This document shows, one piece after another, positions 17,629 to 26,275 of a DNA stretch of 64,000 nt (position 1 is its first letter; each line of letters begins with the position of its first letter). A program made the position numbers and the translations under genes. Origin of the DNA: Duganella sp. 1224. GTDB taxonomy: Bacteria > Pseudomonadota > Gammaproteobacteria > Burkholderiales > Burkholderiaceae_D. The stretch spans positions 1,054,001 through 1,118,000 of the forward strand of contig NZ_JACBYS010000001.1 in assembly GCF_013408245.1 (NCBI RefSeq). The letters run 5' to 3'. The notes beneath the pieces are model-generated. The model did not search any database and had not been told where the DNA came from. It saw only the letters and a list, made by a program, of their open reading frames with translations.

Positions 17629-18270
17629 TTATGCCATTGTTTGGGCGATGCGGGTGGCGATCGCTTGGGCCAGCAGGTGGACGTGGTAGCCGTCGACGAA
17701 GCCGTGGTGGGCTTGCACGGCCATGGTCATGGTCAGCTTGCCGTCGTCGCGCGGGGCGCTGTAGCGGCCCCAGGCCAACGAGGGGATGTCGTAGGTCTTG
17801 TGCTCGTAGATCGGGTGTTCGATCGCGGACAGCTTTAGCCACGGCATGCAGGTGATGTAGATGTTGCGGCGCTGCTCGTATTCGCTGAGGCCTTCGGCCG
17901 TGTTGATCAGCTTGGTGGAGGTTGCCGCTTGCTGGGCTGCAGCGACGCTGCGGGCGATGAACTCGTTCAGGTCGTCGGTCATCACGAAGCGCGCGAAGTT
18001 GAGGTTGTGGTCCTGGTTGAGCACGGTATACGAGGCCCAGAAGTCGTCGATCTTGATCACTTCGCCCTGGTAGATACGGTACATGTAGTTGTCGATGCCC
18101 TTGATCGCATGCAGCACGTGGTACAAGAAGAAGTGGAAGCTCGGCAGCCCGCGCGCTTTGCAGTAAGGCCGGAAGTCCGGCACTTCCAGCTCGAAGCTCA
18201 GGTTGACCAATGGGTTTTCGAACGACGCAAAAGCGTTGTATCGGTCGCGGCGTTTTTCAAAATTCTGCAT
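17629..18270 (-). CDS. Chloramphenicol acetyltransferase-family protein (type A)
   Basis: The 213-residue protein is of the CAT fold, which transfers acetyl from acetyl-CoA to hydroxyl groups. The catalytic motif HHGFVDGYH (His188-His189, Asp193) matches the HHxxxDGxH signature. NPLVNLSFELEVPDF and the RYSAPRDDGKLTMTMAVQ stretch are typical, and length is normal for trimeric CATs. Whether it acts on chloramphenicol cannot be decided; many chromosomal homologues have other or unknown acceptors. It is a single gene between the palindrome at its 3' end and a serine-hydrolase operon. Confidence 0.88.
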   Translation of the reverse strand: MQNFEKRRDRYNAFASFENPLVNLSFELEVPDFRPYCKARGLPSFHFFLYHVLHAIKGIDNYMYRIYQGEVIKIDDFWASYTVLNQDHNLNFARFVMTDDLNEFIARSVAAAQQAATSTKLINTAEGLSEYEQRRNIYITCMPWLKLSAIEHPIYEHKTYDIPSLAWGRYSAPRDDGKLTMTMAVQAHHGFVDGYHVHLLAQAIATRIAQTMA

Positions 18271-18317
18271 AGATGGCGTGGTTCATTCGTGAGGCGACAG
18301 CATTATAGCGGTCGGCC

Positions 18318-19361
18318 TCATTTCGGCAGCGTCGCTCCCAGCAGGTCATACGCAAACTCGTCCATCGTTTTTTGCGACAGGTCGGTGTTGTTGAGGATGA
18401 TGACTGTTTCTTCGCCGTCGAGGCGGTGGCCAAGGACGGCGCGGTAGCCGCCGGTGCGGCCGGTTTCCCAGGCGTAGGTGTGGCGCTGGCCGTTGCGCTC
18501 CAGCGTTTTGACGCGGCCGCCCAGCGTGTAGTTTTCGCTCGGCACTTCAATGTGCGTCATCGCTTGCAGCGATTGCGGACTGAGGAAGCCGCCGTTGAAG
18601 ACGGCGCGGGCGGCGTTCAGGAGGTCGGTGGCGCTGCTGTAGTAGCCGCCGGAGGCCACCATGTAGTGCTGGTGCGCGTCCACCTTGCGCGCCGGCGGCT
18701 GGATGGTGGCGTAGGCTTCGGCCGCGCCGGCACGGTCGGTGCTGGTGGCCGACAGGTTCAGCGGATCAAGCGTGATGGCGCGCATCGCTTGCTGGTAGGG
18801 CATGCCGGTCGCTGCTTCGATGATGCCGATGACGATGTACCAGTTGGTCGAGACGTAGTCGAAGCGGCTGCCGGGTGGGAAGATCAGCTCGCCCGAACAG
18901 AAGCGGTCGATGGCCTGGCGCGTGGTCAGCGGCAGGAAGCGTACTTCCGGATCGGCTTTCAGCGCCGGCGTAAACTGGTTGGGAATGCCGCTGGCGTTGG
19001 ATAGCAGGTGCCGCAACGTTACCTTGTCGGCGCCGTCTGCGCGATACCACGGCAGCAGCTTGCCGATGGTGACGTCCAGGTCCAGCTTGCCGCTTTCGAC
19101 CAACTTGAGCACGGTGGTGGTGGTCAGCCACTTGGAGATGGAGCCGACGGCAAAGCGCGTGTCCTCGCGCACCGGCGTGCCGTCTTCAATGTTCGACAGC
19201 CCGAAGGTTTGTACGGACACCGGCATCCCGCGCCGCGCCAGCATGACGAGGCCGTAGAAAGGCTGCCTGGCGGCGAAGGCTTCGGCGACCGGGTTGTTGG
19301 CGAAGGCGCTGGCGCCCAGTAGCGTGGCGGCGCTGCCGCACAGGAAGTGGCGTCGTTTCAT
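18318..19361 (-). CDS. Serine hydrolase, beta-lactamase/D-Ala-D-Ala carboxypeptidase-like, Tat-exported
   Basis: The 347-residue protein is of the class C beta-lactamase-like family (S12). The leader KRRHFLCGSAA contains a twin-arginine-like RRxFL motif, so folded export is likely. SISK is the SxxK nucleophile motif, YVST stands at the YxN position, and a glycine-rich TGGY occurs in place of KTG. Substrates in this family range from peptidoglycan peptides to esters and D-amino-acid peptides; none can be chosen here. It overlaps the upstream serine-hydrolase gene by ATGA, so the two are translationally coupled. Confidence 0.88.
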   Translation of the reverse strand: MKRRHFLCGSAATLLGASAFANNPVAEAFAARQPFYGLVMLARRGMPVSVQTFGLSNIEDGTPVREDTRFAVGSISKWLTTTTVLKLVESGKLDLDVTIGKLLPWYRADGADKVTLRHLLSNASGIPNQFTPALKADPEVRFLPLTTRQAIDRFCSGELIFPPGSRFDYVSTNWYIVIGIIEAATGMPYQQAMRAITLDPLNLSATSTDRAGAAEAYATIQPPARKVDAHQHYMVASGGYYSSATDLLNAARAVFNGGFLSPQSLQAMTHIEVPSENYTLGGRVKTLERNGQRHTYAWETGRTGGYRAVLGHRLDGEETVIILNNTDLSQKTMDEFAYDLLGATLPK

Positions 19362-20335
19362 GGAGGCGTGTCGAGAATGGCTTGCAGGATGGCGGCGGAG
19401 CGGCGCTGGCCGTAGCCCTTGCCATAGGCGCTGGAGGTCACCACCACCACCGACCGCGAGGCGGGAATCACGTAGATCTTGTTGCCGCCGTTGCCGGAGG
19501 CGAAATGCACGACGGTGTTGCCGTATGTCTTCTGGTACCAGAAATAGCCGTAGTGGTCGGCGTAGCGGTCCACCTCGCCAATGGCCACGCGCGGCGCGAG
19601 CGCGGCTCGCAGCCAGGCGGCGCTGATCACGCGGCGGCCCTGGTACATGCCCTGGTCCAGCACCATCTGGCCGATGCGGGCCAGGTCGCGCGTGCGCAGG
19701 AACAAGTTGCCCTGGCCCTTGGGATGATGGGCGGCGTCACGCAGCCATTGCCAGCGCGTGATGCCGAGCGGCGCGAACAGCGCTTCGCGCGCGAACGCTT
19801 CCAGGTCCATGCCGGTCGCCTGTTCGATGGTGATGCCGGCCACGTACGAGGTCAGCGAGTTGTAGCGGTAGCGGGTGCCGGGCGTGGCGTCGGCCGGCAC
19901 CGCCAGCGCGAAGGCGATTGGATCGGCGGCCTCGTCCAGTTTGTCCTCGTTGCCGGGCGAGGCGGGGTCCTCGTCGAAGGCGGCCAGGCCGGAGCGCATG
20001 GTCAGCACCTGGTCCAGCGTGACGCCTTGCAGCGCCGTGCCTTTGGCGGCGGGCCAGTAACTGTCGATGCGGCCGTCCGGGCTGAGTTTGCCACGGTCGG
20101 CGGCCGCGCCGACCAGCAGGGCGGTGATGCTTTTGCCGGCCGAGCGGATGTCGTGCAGCGTGTCGGCGGTTTCGCCGTTGTAGTAGCGCTCGGCGACGAT
20201 GACGCCGTCGCGCATCACCAGCACGCTGCGCAGGTCGGGATGTTGGTCGCGATCCCAGCGTGCCAGCACCTCCTCCAGTGGCTGCGCCAGCGCGGGCAGG
20301 GCGGTCAGCAGCAGCAGGCACAGAAGTTTTTTCAT
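19358..20335 (-). CDS. Serine hydrolase, beta-lactamase-related, Sec-exported
   Basis: The 325-residue protein starts at MKKLLCLLLLTALPALAQ, a clear Sec signal peptide; the frame is open for 67 more codons upstream but that part lies within the CDF gene. Motifs are SAGKS (SxxK), YNS (YxN type) and HFASGNGG (HxG type), giving the expected order of the S12/AmpH-like family. The gene follows the CDF exporter by 5 bp and overlaps the next hydrolase by four bases. Paralogy with the downstream gene is distant. Substrate unknown. Confidence 0.9.
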   Translation of the reverse strand: MKKLLCLLLLTALPALAQPLEEVLARWDRDQHPDLRSVLVMRDGVIVAERYYNGETADTLHDIRSAGKSITALLVGAAADRGKLSPDGRIDSYWPAAKGTALQGVTLDQVLTMRSGLAAFDEDPASPGNEDKLDEAADPIAFALAVPADATPGTRYRYNSLTSYVAGITIEQATGMDLEAFAREALFAPLGITRWQWLRDAAHHPKGQGNLFLRTRDLARIGQMVLDQGMYQGRRVISAAWLRAALAPRVAIGEVDRYADHYGYFWYQKTYGNTVVHFASGNGGNKIYVIPASRSVVVVTSSAYGKGYGQRRSAAILQAILDTPP

Positions 20336-20340
20336 GGCGA

Positions 20341-21276
20341 TCAGTAAGGGGCTTTGCCTTGCGGCGCGACTTCCGCCTGCAGCGTGGTGTGATCGATGCC
20401 GTGCTTTTCCAGCAGCATGGCCTTGATGCGGTGGAGGATGTCCGGCCAGCGCGCCAGATCGGTGATTTCGACGTGGCCTATCAGCGCCGGTTCGCCCGGC
20501 GACATATCCCACACGTGCAGATCGTGCACCGAGCACACGCCTTCCACCTGCTCCAGGTCGGCGCCGACCTTGATGTAGTCGATCTGCTCGGGCACGCCGC
20601 CCATCAGGAAGTGATAGGACTCGCGCAGCACGCCGACAGTCGAGCGCAGTATCAGCAGCGCCACGAACAGCGACAGCAACGGGTCGATCTGCATCCAGCC
20701 GGTGTAATAGATCACCGCGCCCGATACCAGCGCCGCCACCGAGCCAAGCAGGTCGCCCAGCACGTTGACCAGCGCCGCCCGCGTATTCATATTGCTATCG
20801 CCGCGCGACAGCAGCCAGGCCAGCACCAGGTTCACCGCCAGGCCGATGCCGGCGACGATGAACACGGTGGCGCCATGTACCTGTTCCGGACGCGAGAAGC
20901 GGCTCAGCGCCTCGTAGCCGATCCAGCCGACCAGCAACAGCAGTACCAGGCTGTTGACGAACGCCGCCAGCGCCTCGGCGCGGCCGAAGCCGAACGAGTG
21001 GCGCGCCGATGGCGGCCGCTTGGCGATGACCTGCGCCAGCAGCGCCAGGCCGAGCGCGGCGGCGTCGGTGACCATGTGGCCGGCGTCGGAAATCAGCGCC
21101 AGCGAATTGGACATGAAGCCGGTCACCACTTCCACCACGGCGAAGCCCAGCGTCAGCAGCAGCGACCACGCCAGCACCGACTGGCTGCGCTGCACGGTGT
21201 AGTGTTTATAGCGGGCGTCGCCGGCGCGGTGTTCGTGCAGATGGGCGGACGGCGAGGGCGAGGTGTGTGCTTGCAT
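20341..21276 (-). CDS. Cation diffusion facilitator (ZnT/CzcD-like metal exporter)
   Basis: The protein has six transmembrane helices and a C-terminal cytoplasmic metallochaperone-like domain (from about residue 215; VHDLHVWDMSPG). Metal-site motifs are SDAGHMVTDA in helix 2 (HxxxD) and NVLGDLLGS in helix 5. The His-containing N-terminus HLHEH fits Zn/Co/Cd transporters of the CzcD/ZitB branch. I chose the ATG at 21276 (311 residues) because the segment after it starts like CzcD. An ATG at 21330 in the same frame would add 18 residues; neither has a good ribosome site. It is first in an operon with two serine hydrolases. Confidence 0.9.
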   Translation of the reverse strand: MQAHTSPSPSAHLHEHRAGDARYKHYTVQRSQSVLAWSLLLTLGFAVVEVVTGFMSNSLALISDAGHMVTDAAALGLALLAQVIAKRPPSARHSFGFGRAEALAAFVNSLVLLLLVGWIGYEALSRFSRPEQVHGATVFIVAGIGLAVNLVLAWLLSRGDSNMNTRAALVNVLGDLLGSVAALVSGAVIYYTGWMQIDPLLSLFVALLILRSTVGVLRESYHFLMGGVPEQIDYIKVGADLEQVEGVCSVHDLHVWDMSPGEPALIGHVEITDLARWPDILHRIKAMLLEKHGIDHTTLQAEVAPQGKAPY

Positions 21277-21378
21277 GGACGGCTTGTCGAATGGGAATAG
21301 CAATAGTGTAATGTATGTCCGCCCGGCCATGGTTTGATGTCTTCATAGGAGAAATAGAAATGTTTCCGATGATTACCC

Positions 21379-21407
21379 TTGTTTTTCTTCCGATCGCTCT
21401 CTATAAT
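21379..21407 (+). promoter_or_regulatory. Sigma-70 promoter of the tRNA-Val pair
   Basis: TTGTTT (21379-21384), 17 bp, then a perfect TATAAT (21402-21407), followed 10 bp later by the first tRNA. The gap from 21277 to 21417 contains nothing else obvious. Confidence 0.8.
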
Positions 21408-21417
21408 GCTGGTCTTC

Positions 21418-21494
21418 GGGCGGTTAGTTCAGCTGGTTAGAATACTTGGTCGACATCCAAGGGGTCGGGGATTCGAATTCCTCACCGCCCACCA
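21418..21494 (+). tRNA. tRNA-Val (anticodon GAC), copy 1
   Basis: The 77-nt cloverleaf includes an encoded CCA. The acceptor GGGCGGT/ACCGCCC pairs fully, the D stem is GTTC/GAAT, the anticodon stem is CTTGG/CCAAG and the T arm is GGGGA-TTCGAAT-TCCTC. The anticodon loop reads TCGACAT, placing GAC at 34-36 and so decoding GUC/GUU. Position 33, nearly always U, is C here. Confidence 0.92.
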
Positions 21495-21531
21495 GAATTC
21501 GTAGTAAAGCAGTACAATTGAGCAGGTCAAC

Positions 21532-21608
21532 GGGCGGTTAGTTCAGCTGGTTAGAATACTTGGTCGACATCCAAGGGGTCGGGGATTCGAATTCCTCACC
21601 GCCCACCA
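21532..21608 (+). tRNA. tRNA-Val (anticodon GAC), copy 2
   Basis: It is identical over all 77 nt to copy 1, 114 bp downstream, with a 37-bp spacer. C33 is present again. The two are probably co-transcribed from the promoter at 21379. Confidence 0.92.
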
Positions 21609-21718
21609 GTATATGTAAGAGCGAGAAAGGCAATCACGGTTATGACACCGCGAACTACTACCAAGCTTTGGGAGTGACGCTAGTCAACGGGATTCTTTTG
21701 CTTGAAGAAAAGAGAAAA

Positions 21719-21742
21719 ACGCGGCTAGCCCGCGTTTTTTTT
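21719..21742 (+). terminator. Rho-independent terminator after the tRNA pair
   Basis: ACGCGG (21719-21724), a 5-base loop, CCGCGT (21730-21735) and a run of eight T. It separates the tRNA transcript from thrS. Confidence 0.85.
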
Positions 21743-21791
21743 CGTCTGCATTTTTTAAACACCGGCCCGCGCGCCGGCATTGGAGATCACC

Positions 21792-23699
21792 ATGATTTCA
21801 GTTCGCCTTCCTGATGGTTCCGCCCGTGAATTCGACGGTCCAGTCACCGTTGCTCAAGTGGCGTCCAGCATCGCCACCAGCCTCGGCAAGGCCGCGCTGG
21901 CTGGCAAGGTCGACGGTAAAGTCGTCGATACGTCCTACCTGATCGACAAGAACGTCGATCTGGCCATCGTCACCGACAAGGATCCAGAAGGCCTGGATGT
22001 GATCCGTCACTCGACCGCGCACTTGCTGGCCTACGCCGTCAAGGAATTGTTCCCGGACGCGCAAGTGACCATCGGCCCGGTCATCGACAACGGTTTCTAC
22101 TACGACTTCTCCTACAAGCGCCCGTTCACGCCGGACGACCTGGTCGCCATCGAAAAGAAAATGACCGAGCTGGCCAAGAAGGACGAGCCGGTCACCCGCA
22201 AGGTGCTGCCGCGCGACGAGGCGGTTGCCTACTTCAAATCCATCGGCGAAGACTACAAGGCGGAAATCATCGCTTCGATTCCGGCAGGCGAGGACGTGTC
22301 GCTGTACAGCGAGGGCAACTTCACCGACCTGTGCCGCGGTCCGCACGTGCCATCGACCGGTAAGCTGAAAGTCTTCAAGCTGATGAAGCTGGCTGGCGCC
22401 TACTGGCGCGGCGACAGCAAGAACGAGATGCTGCAGCGGGTCTACGGCACCGCCTGGGCGAAAAAGGAAGACCAGGAGCAGTACCTGCACATGCTGGAAG
22501 AGGCGGAGAAGCGCGACCACCGCAAGCTGGGCAAGCAGCTGGACTTCTTCCACTTCCAGGACGAGGCGCCGGGCCTGGTGTTCTGGCATCCGAAGGGCTG
22601 GACCATCTGGCAGCAGGTGGAGCAGTACATGCGCAACAAGTACCAAGTCAACGGCTACCAGGAAGTCAAGGCGCCGCAGATCCTGGACGCCAGCCTGTGG
22701 GGCAAGACCGGCCACTGGGACAACTACCGCGAAAACATGTTCGTCACCGAATCGGAAAACCGCTCGTACGCGCTGAAGCCGATGAACTGCCCGGGTCACG
22801 TGCAGATCTTCAACAGCAACATGCGTTCGTACCGCGACCTGCCGCTGCGCTACGGCGAGTTCGGCCAGTGCCACCGCAACGAGCCGTCGGGCGCGCTGCA
22901 CGGCATCATGCGCGTGCGCGGCTTCACCCAGGACGATGGCCACATCTTCTGCACCCACGAGCAGATCCAGCCGGAAGTGGTGGCTTTCCACACGCAAGCG
23001 ATGGAAGTGTATTCGGATTTCCATTTTCATAACATCGAGGTCAAGCTGGCGCTGCGTCCGGACAACCGCATCGGCTCGGACACCATCTGGGACGAGGCCG
23101 AAGAGGCGCTGCGGGCCGGCCTGCGCGCCTGCGGCGTGACCTGGACCGAGCTGCCGGGCGAGGGCGCGTTCTACGGTCCGAAGATCGAGTACCACCTGAA
23201 GGATTCGCTGGGCCGCCCATGGCAGGTCGGCACCATGCAGGTCGACTTCTTCATGCCGGAGCGCCTGGGCGCCGAGTACGTGGCGGCCGACAACACCCGC
23301 CAGGTGCCGGTCATGCTGCACCGCGCGATCGTCGGTTCGATGGAGCGTTTCATCGGCATCCTGATCGAAAACTATGCGGGCGCGCTGCCGGCGTGGCTGG
23401 CGCCGGTGCAGGTTTCGGTGCTCAACATCTCCGATGCGCAGGCCGAATATGTCTCCCAAGTGGCTGAAAAGCTGCGTCGCAGCGGGTTCCGCGTACAGAC
23501 CGATTTGCGCAACGAGAAAATAAACTATAAAATACGTGAACATTCCGTCCAAAAACTGCCGTACATCCTCGTGGTGGGCGACAAGGAGCGGGATGCCAAC
23601 ACCGTCGCCGTGCGGGCACGGGGCAATGTCGATCTGGGCGTCATGTCCGTCGATGCCCTGATAGAGCGACTTCAGCAAGACGTCGCCACCAAGGCCTGA
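21792..23699 (+). CDS. thrS: Threonine-tRNA ligase
   Basis: The 635-residue class II synthetase charges tRNA-Thr. Domains in order: TGS (1-60, [17 protein letters not shown]), the editing domain with the zinc-type HSTAHLLA motif (about 75-80), catalytic core with [12 protein letters not shown], then the C-terminal anticodon domain. The ATG at 21792 has GGAG about 8 bases upstream; a TTG four codons earlier is in frame but less suitable. It heads the classical thrS-infC-rpmI-rplT-pheS-pheT-ihfA order, with 38 bp before infC. Confidence 0.97.
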   Translation: MISVRLPDGSAREFDGPVTVAQVASSIATSLGKAALAGKVDGKVVDTSYLIDKNVDLAIVTDKDPEGLDVIRHSTAHLLAYAVKELFPDAQVTIGPVIDNGFYYDFSYKRPFTPDDLVAIEKKMTELAKKDEPVTRKVLPRDEAVAYFKSIGEDYKAEIIASIPAGEDVSLYSEGNFTDLCRGPHVPSTGKLKVFKLMKLAGAYWRGDSKNEMLQRVYGTAWAKKEDQEQYLHMLEEAEKRDHRKLGKQLDFFHFQDEAPGLVFWHPKGWTIWQQVEQYMRNKYQVNGYQEVKAPQILDASLWGKTGHWDNYRENMFVTESENRSYALKPMNCPGHVQIFNSNMRSYRDLPLRYGEFGQCHRNEPSGALHGIMRVRGFTQDDGHIFCTHEQIQPEVVAFHTQAMEVYSDFHFHNIEVKLALRPDNRIGSDTIWDEAEEALRAGLRACGVTWTELPGEGAFYGPKIEYHLKDSLGRPWQVGTMQVDFFMPERLGAEYVAADNTRQVPVMLHRAIVGSMERFIGILIENYAGALPAWLAPVQVSVLNISDAQAEYVSQVAEKLRRSGFRVQTDLRNEKINYKIREHSVQKLPYILVVGDKERDANTVAVRARGNVDLGVMSVDALIERLQQDVATKA

Positions 23700-23737
23700 G
23701 CGCACTGGCATTTCATTAGATTTTAAAAGGAATCACC

Positions 23738-24259
23738 ATAGCTACTGACAAGTCGCATCGCATCAATGGCGAAATCACTGCCCCTGAAATGCGTTTAACT
23801 GGGGTCGATAACGAGCCGCTCGGTATCGTGACTTTGGCCGAAGCCTTCCGCCTCGCGGAAGAGGCAAACGTCGACCTGGTGGAAATCGCGCCTAACGCGA
23901 ACCCGCCGGTCTGCCGTTTGATGGACTACGGCAAATTCAAGTATTCGGAGCAGAAAAAGGCTCACGAAGCGAAATTGAAGCAAAAAGTCATCTCCGTGAA
24001 GGAAGTCAAATTCCGTCCGGGTACCGATGACGGCGACTACAATATCAAGCTGCGTAACCTGATCAAGTTCCTGGAAGACGGTGACAAAACCAAGATCACC
24101 CTGCGCTTCCGCGGCCGCGAGATGGCGCACCAGGATATTGGTTTCCGTATGCTGGAACGTCTGAAGGCCGACCTGGAGCCGCATGGCCAGGTCGAGCAGT
24201 TCCCGAAAATGGAAGGCCGTCAGATGATCATGGTGCTGGCGCCGAAGAAAAAGAAGTAA
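23738..24259 (+). CDS. infC: Translation initiation factor IF-3, AUA start
   Basis: The 173-residue factor prevents premature 50S joining and checks initiator-tRNA/codon pairing. The reading frame [13 protein letters not shown] begins at an ATA codon at 23738, with AAGGA six bases upstream. No ATG, GTG or TTG exists in frame until ATG at 23789, which would delete the conserved RINGEI N-terminus. A non-canonical start (AUU in E. coli) is the known basis of IF-3 autoregulation, because IF-3 itself rejects such codons. Both IF-3 domains are intact and the end (MVLAPKKKK) is normal. Confidence 0.95.
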   Translation: MATDKSHRINGEITAPEMRLTGVDNEPLGIVTLAEAFRLAEEANVDLVEIAPNANPPVCRLMDYGKFKYSEQKKAHEAKLKQKVISVKEVKFRPGTDDGDYNIKLRNLIKFLEDGDKTKITLRFRGREMAHQDIGFRMLERLKADLEPHGQVEQFPKMEGRQMIMVLAPKKKK

Positions 24260-24296
24260 CCCACGGCCGCCCCAACGGGTGTGCTGCCGCGATTGT

Positions 24297-24326
24297 AGGG
24301 TCAGACCCCGTACGGGGTCTGACCCT
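24297..24326. repeat. 30-bp perfect palindrome between infC and rpmI
   Basis: AGGGTCAGACCCCGT joins its exact reverse complement with no loop. TTT follows on the + strand, so it may terminate or pause infC transcription. It ends 3 bp before the -35 of a promoter for rpmI. The GGGTCAG core is shared with the long palindromes elsewhere in the window. Confidence 0.9.
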
Positions 24327-24329
24327 TTG

Positions 24330-24358
24330 TTGCTTTGGGGTGAAAGCTGATATATAAT
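24330..24358 (+). promoter_or_regulatory. Internal promoter for rpmI-rplT
   Basis: TTGCTT (24330-24335), 17-bp spacer and perfect TATAAT (24353-24358). The resulting leader before rpmI would be about 120 nt, room enough for an L20-binding control structure. Confidence 0.7.
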
Positions 24359-24460
24359 CGTCGGCTGTAGTAAATGTAGTGGACTCGCATCCGCTGCAAA
24401 AACAAGTGAGAGCAGGCATCTAAGCGTGGCAGTGGGCCACCACCTGTAATCCTGTTTAAT

Positions 24461-24488
24461 AGGAGCTGTCCGAGAGGGCAGAACATCT
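24461..24488 (+). promoter_or_regulatory. Hairpin between Shine-Dalgarno and rpmI start
   Basis: AGGAG (24461-24465) is 23 bases from the ATG, too far for normal use. The bases between include CTGTCC-GAGA-GGGCAG (24466-24481), a six-pair stem with a GAGA tetraloop. If folded, it leaves 7 bases between AGGAG and ATG. The alternative is that GAGGG inside the hairpin acts as the ribosome site. Either way structure should affect rpmI translation. Confidence 0.5.
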
Positions 24489-24686
24489 ATGCCAAAAATG
24501 AAAACCAAGAGCTCCGCGAAAAAGCGTTTTCGCGTGCGTCCAGGTGGTACCGTTAAATCGGGTATGGCTTTCAAGCGCCACATCCTGACCAAGAAGACGA
24601 CCAAGAACAAGCGTCAACTGCGCGGCACCCGTAACATCGATGCGACCGACGTCCAGCGCGTCTACGCAATGATGCCATCCGCTTAA
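24489..24686 (+). CDS. rpmI: 50S ribosomal protein L35
   Basis: The 65-residue basic protein of the large ribosomal subunit starts [14 protein letters not shown], the L35 signature, and ends near VYAMMPSA. It precedes rplT by 25 bp, the usual pairing. In E. coli L20 represses this pair by binding the leader. A promoter and a hairpin at the ribosome site precede it here. Confidence 0.97.
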   Translation: MPKMKTKSSAKKRFRVRPGGTVKSGMAFKRHILTKKTTKNKRQLRGTRNIDATDVQRVYAMMPSA

Positions 24687-24711
24687 TCTCACACTCATTT
24701 AAGGAGCTACT

Positions 24712-25071
24712 ATGCCTCGAGTAAAACGTGGGGTTACTGCGCGTGCCCGTCACAAAAAAGTACTGAACCTGGCCAAAGGCTATCGCGGCCGTCGCAGCAA
24801 GGTATACCGTATTGCCAAGCAAGCAGTGATGCGCGCTGGCCAGTACGCCTACCGCGACCGTCGTAACAAGAAGCGCGTCTTCCGTCGTCTGTGGATCGCT
24901 CGTATCAACGCCGCTTCCCGTGAGCATGGCGTGACCTACAGCGCCTTCATGAACGGTCTGAAGAAAGCTTCGATCGAGCTGGACCGTAAGGTTCTGGCCG
25001 ATATGGCTGTGATGGACAAACCAGCGTTCGCTGCGATTGTCAACGTCGTTAAAGCTAAAATCGCTGCTTAA
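24712..25071 (+). CDS. rplT: 50S ribosomal protein L20
   Basis: The 119-residue rRNA-binding assembly protein starts with [15 protein letters not shown] and contains the conserved [17 protein letters not shown] stretch. It is needed early in 50S assembly and is the likely autoregulator of rpmI-rplT. AGGAG lies upstream of the ATG. A terminator-like hairpin follows before pheS. Confidence 0.97.
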   Translation: MPRVKRGVTARARHKKVLNLAKGYRGRRSKVYRIAKQAVMRAGQYAYRDRRNKKRVFRRLWIARINAASREHGVTYSAFMNGLKKASIELDRKVLADMAVMDKPAFAAIVNVVKAKIAA

Positions 25072-25097
25072 TTTCTAAGCGCTGATTTACGCAAGAG

Positions 25098-25131
25098 AAC
25101 GGGGCAAGGGTCACACCTGTGCCCCGTTTTT
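25098..25131 (+). terminator. Terminator or attenuator between rplT and pheS
   Basis: AACGGGGCA (25098-25106) and TGCCCCGTT (25120-25128) pair perfectly around 13 bases and end in five T. Since the pheST operon lies just downstream with no clear new promoter, it may act as a leaky terminator or attenuator that sets pheST level. Confidence 0.75.
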
Positions 25132-25153
25132 GATTCAAGGATAAGAAAAACGC

Positions 25154-26173
25154 ATGGACTCCCTGGAACAACTCGTCGCCTCCGCAGTGCAGGACTTCGA
25201 CGCGGCCAAAGATGACGCCGCCGCACTGGAAAACGCCAAAGCCAAATACCTGGGCAAGACCGGCCAGATCACCGAATTGATGAAGGGTCTGGGCAAGCTC
25301 GACCCGGACGCCAAGAAGGCCCAGGGCGCGCTGATCAACGCCGCCAAGCAGCAGATCGAAGCCGCGCTGACCGCGCGCCGTGACGCGCTGGCCGAAGCCC
25401 AGCTGCAAGCCCGCCTGAACGCCGAAGCGATCGATGTCACCTTGCCAGGCCGCGGCCGCGCCGGCGGTGGCATCCATCCAGTGATGCGCACCTGGGAACG
25501 TGTGGAAGAAATCTTCCGCTCCATTGGTTTCGACGTGGCCGACGGCCCGGAAATCGAGACCGACTGGACCAACTTCACCGCGCTCAACAGCCCGGAAAAT
25601 CATCCGGCCCGTTCGATGCAGGACACCTTCTACATCGAAGGCAACGACAGCCAGGGCAAGCCGCTGCTGCTGCGCACCCACACCTCGCCGATGCAGGTCC
25701 GTTACGCGCGCAGCCACACGCCGCCGATCAAGGTGATCGCGCCGGGCCGCACCTACCGCGTCGACAGCGACGCCACCCACTCGCCGATGTTCCACCAGGT
25801 CGAAGGCCTGTGGATCGCCGAGAACATCAGCTTCGCCGACCTCAAGGGCGTGTACCTGAACTTCGTCAAGGCCTTCTTCGAGACCGACGACCTGCAGGTG
25901 CGCTTCCGTCCGTCGTACTTCCCGTTCACCGAACCGTCGGCCGAGATCGACATCGCGTTCGGCTCCGGGCCGCTGAAGGGCCGCTGGCTGGAAGTGTCCG
26001 GCTCGGGCCAGGTGCACCCGTCGGTGGTGCGCAACTTCGGCCTGGACCCGGAAAAGTACATCGGTTTCGCGTTCGGCTCCGGCCTGGAGCGCCTGACCAT
26101 GCTGCGCTACGGGATCAACGACCTGCGCCTGTTCTATGAAGGCGATTTGCGTTTCCTGAAGCAGTTCAACTAA
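25154..26173 (+). CDS. pheS: Phenylalanine-tRNA ligase alpha subunit
   Basis: The 339-residue catalytic subunit of the (alpha-beta)2 enzyme has an N-terminal coiled coil (1-90) and a class II catalytic core. Motif-2-like segments ([10 protein letters not shown]) and motif 3 ([15 protein letters not shown]) are intact. [14 protein letters not shown] and the SADIDIAFG-like SAEIDIAFG are typical. It is followed by a 70-bp double-hairpin repeat and then pheT, 102 bp away. Confidence 0.97.
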   Translation: MDSLEQLVASAVQDFDAAKDDAAALENAKAKYLGKTGQITELMKGLGKLDPDAKKAQGALINAAKQQIEAALTARRDALAEAQLQARLNAEAIDVTLPGRGRAGGGIHPVMRTWERVEEIFRSIGFDVADGPEIETDWTNFTALNSPENHPARSMQDTFYIEGNDSQGKPLLLRTHTSPMQVRYARSHTPPIKVIAPGRTYRVDSDATHSPMFHQVEGLWIAENISFADLKGVYLNFVKAFFETDDLQVRFRPSYFPFTEPSAEIDIAFGSGPLKGRWLEVSGSGQVHPSVVRNFGLDPEKYIGFAFGSGLERLTMLRYGINDLRLFYEGDLRFLKQFN

Positions 26174-26183
26174 CACGGCCACT

Positions 26184-26253
26184 GTCGTCCCGGCGAACGC
26201 CGGGACCCATGCTGAGCATGCGTTCCATGGGTACCGGCCTGCGCCGGTACGAC
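26184..26253. repeat. 70-bp double-hairpin REP-like element, copy A (pheS/pheT)
   Basis: The outer GTCGT/ACGAC pair encloses two hairpins, GTCCCGGCG-AA-CGCCGGGAC and GTACCGGC-CTGC-GCCGGTAC, separated by CCCATG...CATGGG. A second copy of the same length and orientation, with stems changed on both sides, lies at 56234. Confidence 0.9.
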
Positions 26254-26275
26254 GGCACATACAAAAGGTTTGATT

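Noticed and set aside
17629..18270. Acquired chloramphenicol resistance gene
   Set aside because: The CAT fold and catalytic His are present, but base composition matches the chromosome and no mobile-element genes are near; a chromosomal homologue of unknown acceptor is more likely.
19358..20536. 392-residue version of the second serine hydrolase
   Set aside because: The extra 67 residues are Arg/His/Gly-rich and lie within the CDF coding region; the Sec signal peptide starts at 20335.
21418..21494. tRNA-Asp (anticodon GTC) reading of the tRNA pair
   Set aside because: The CTTGG/CCAAG stem fixes a seven-base loop in which positions 34-36 are GAC; a GTC anticodon would require breaking the stem.
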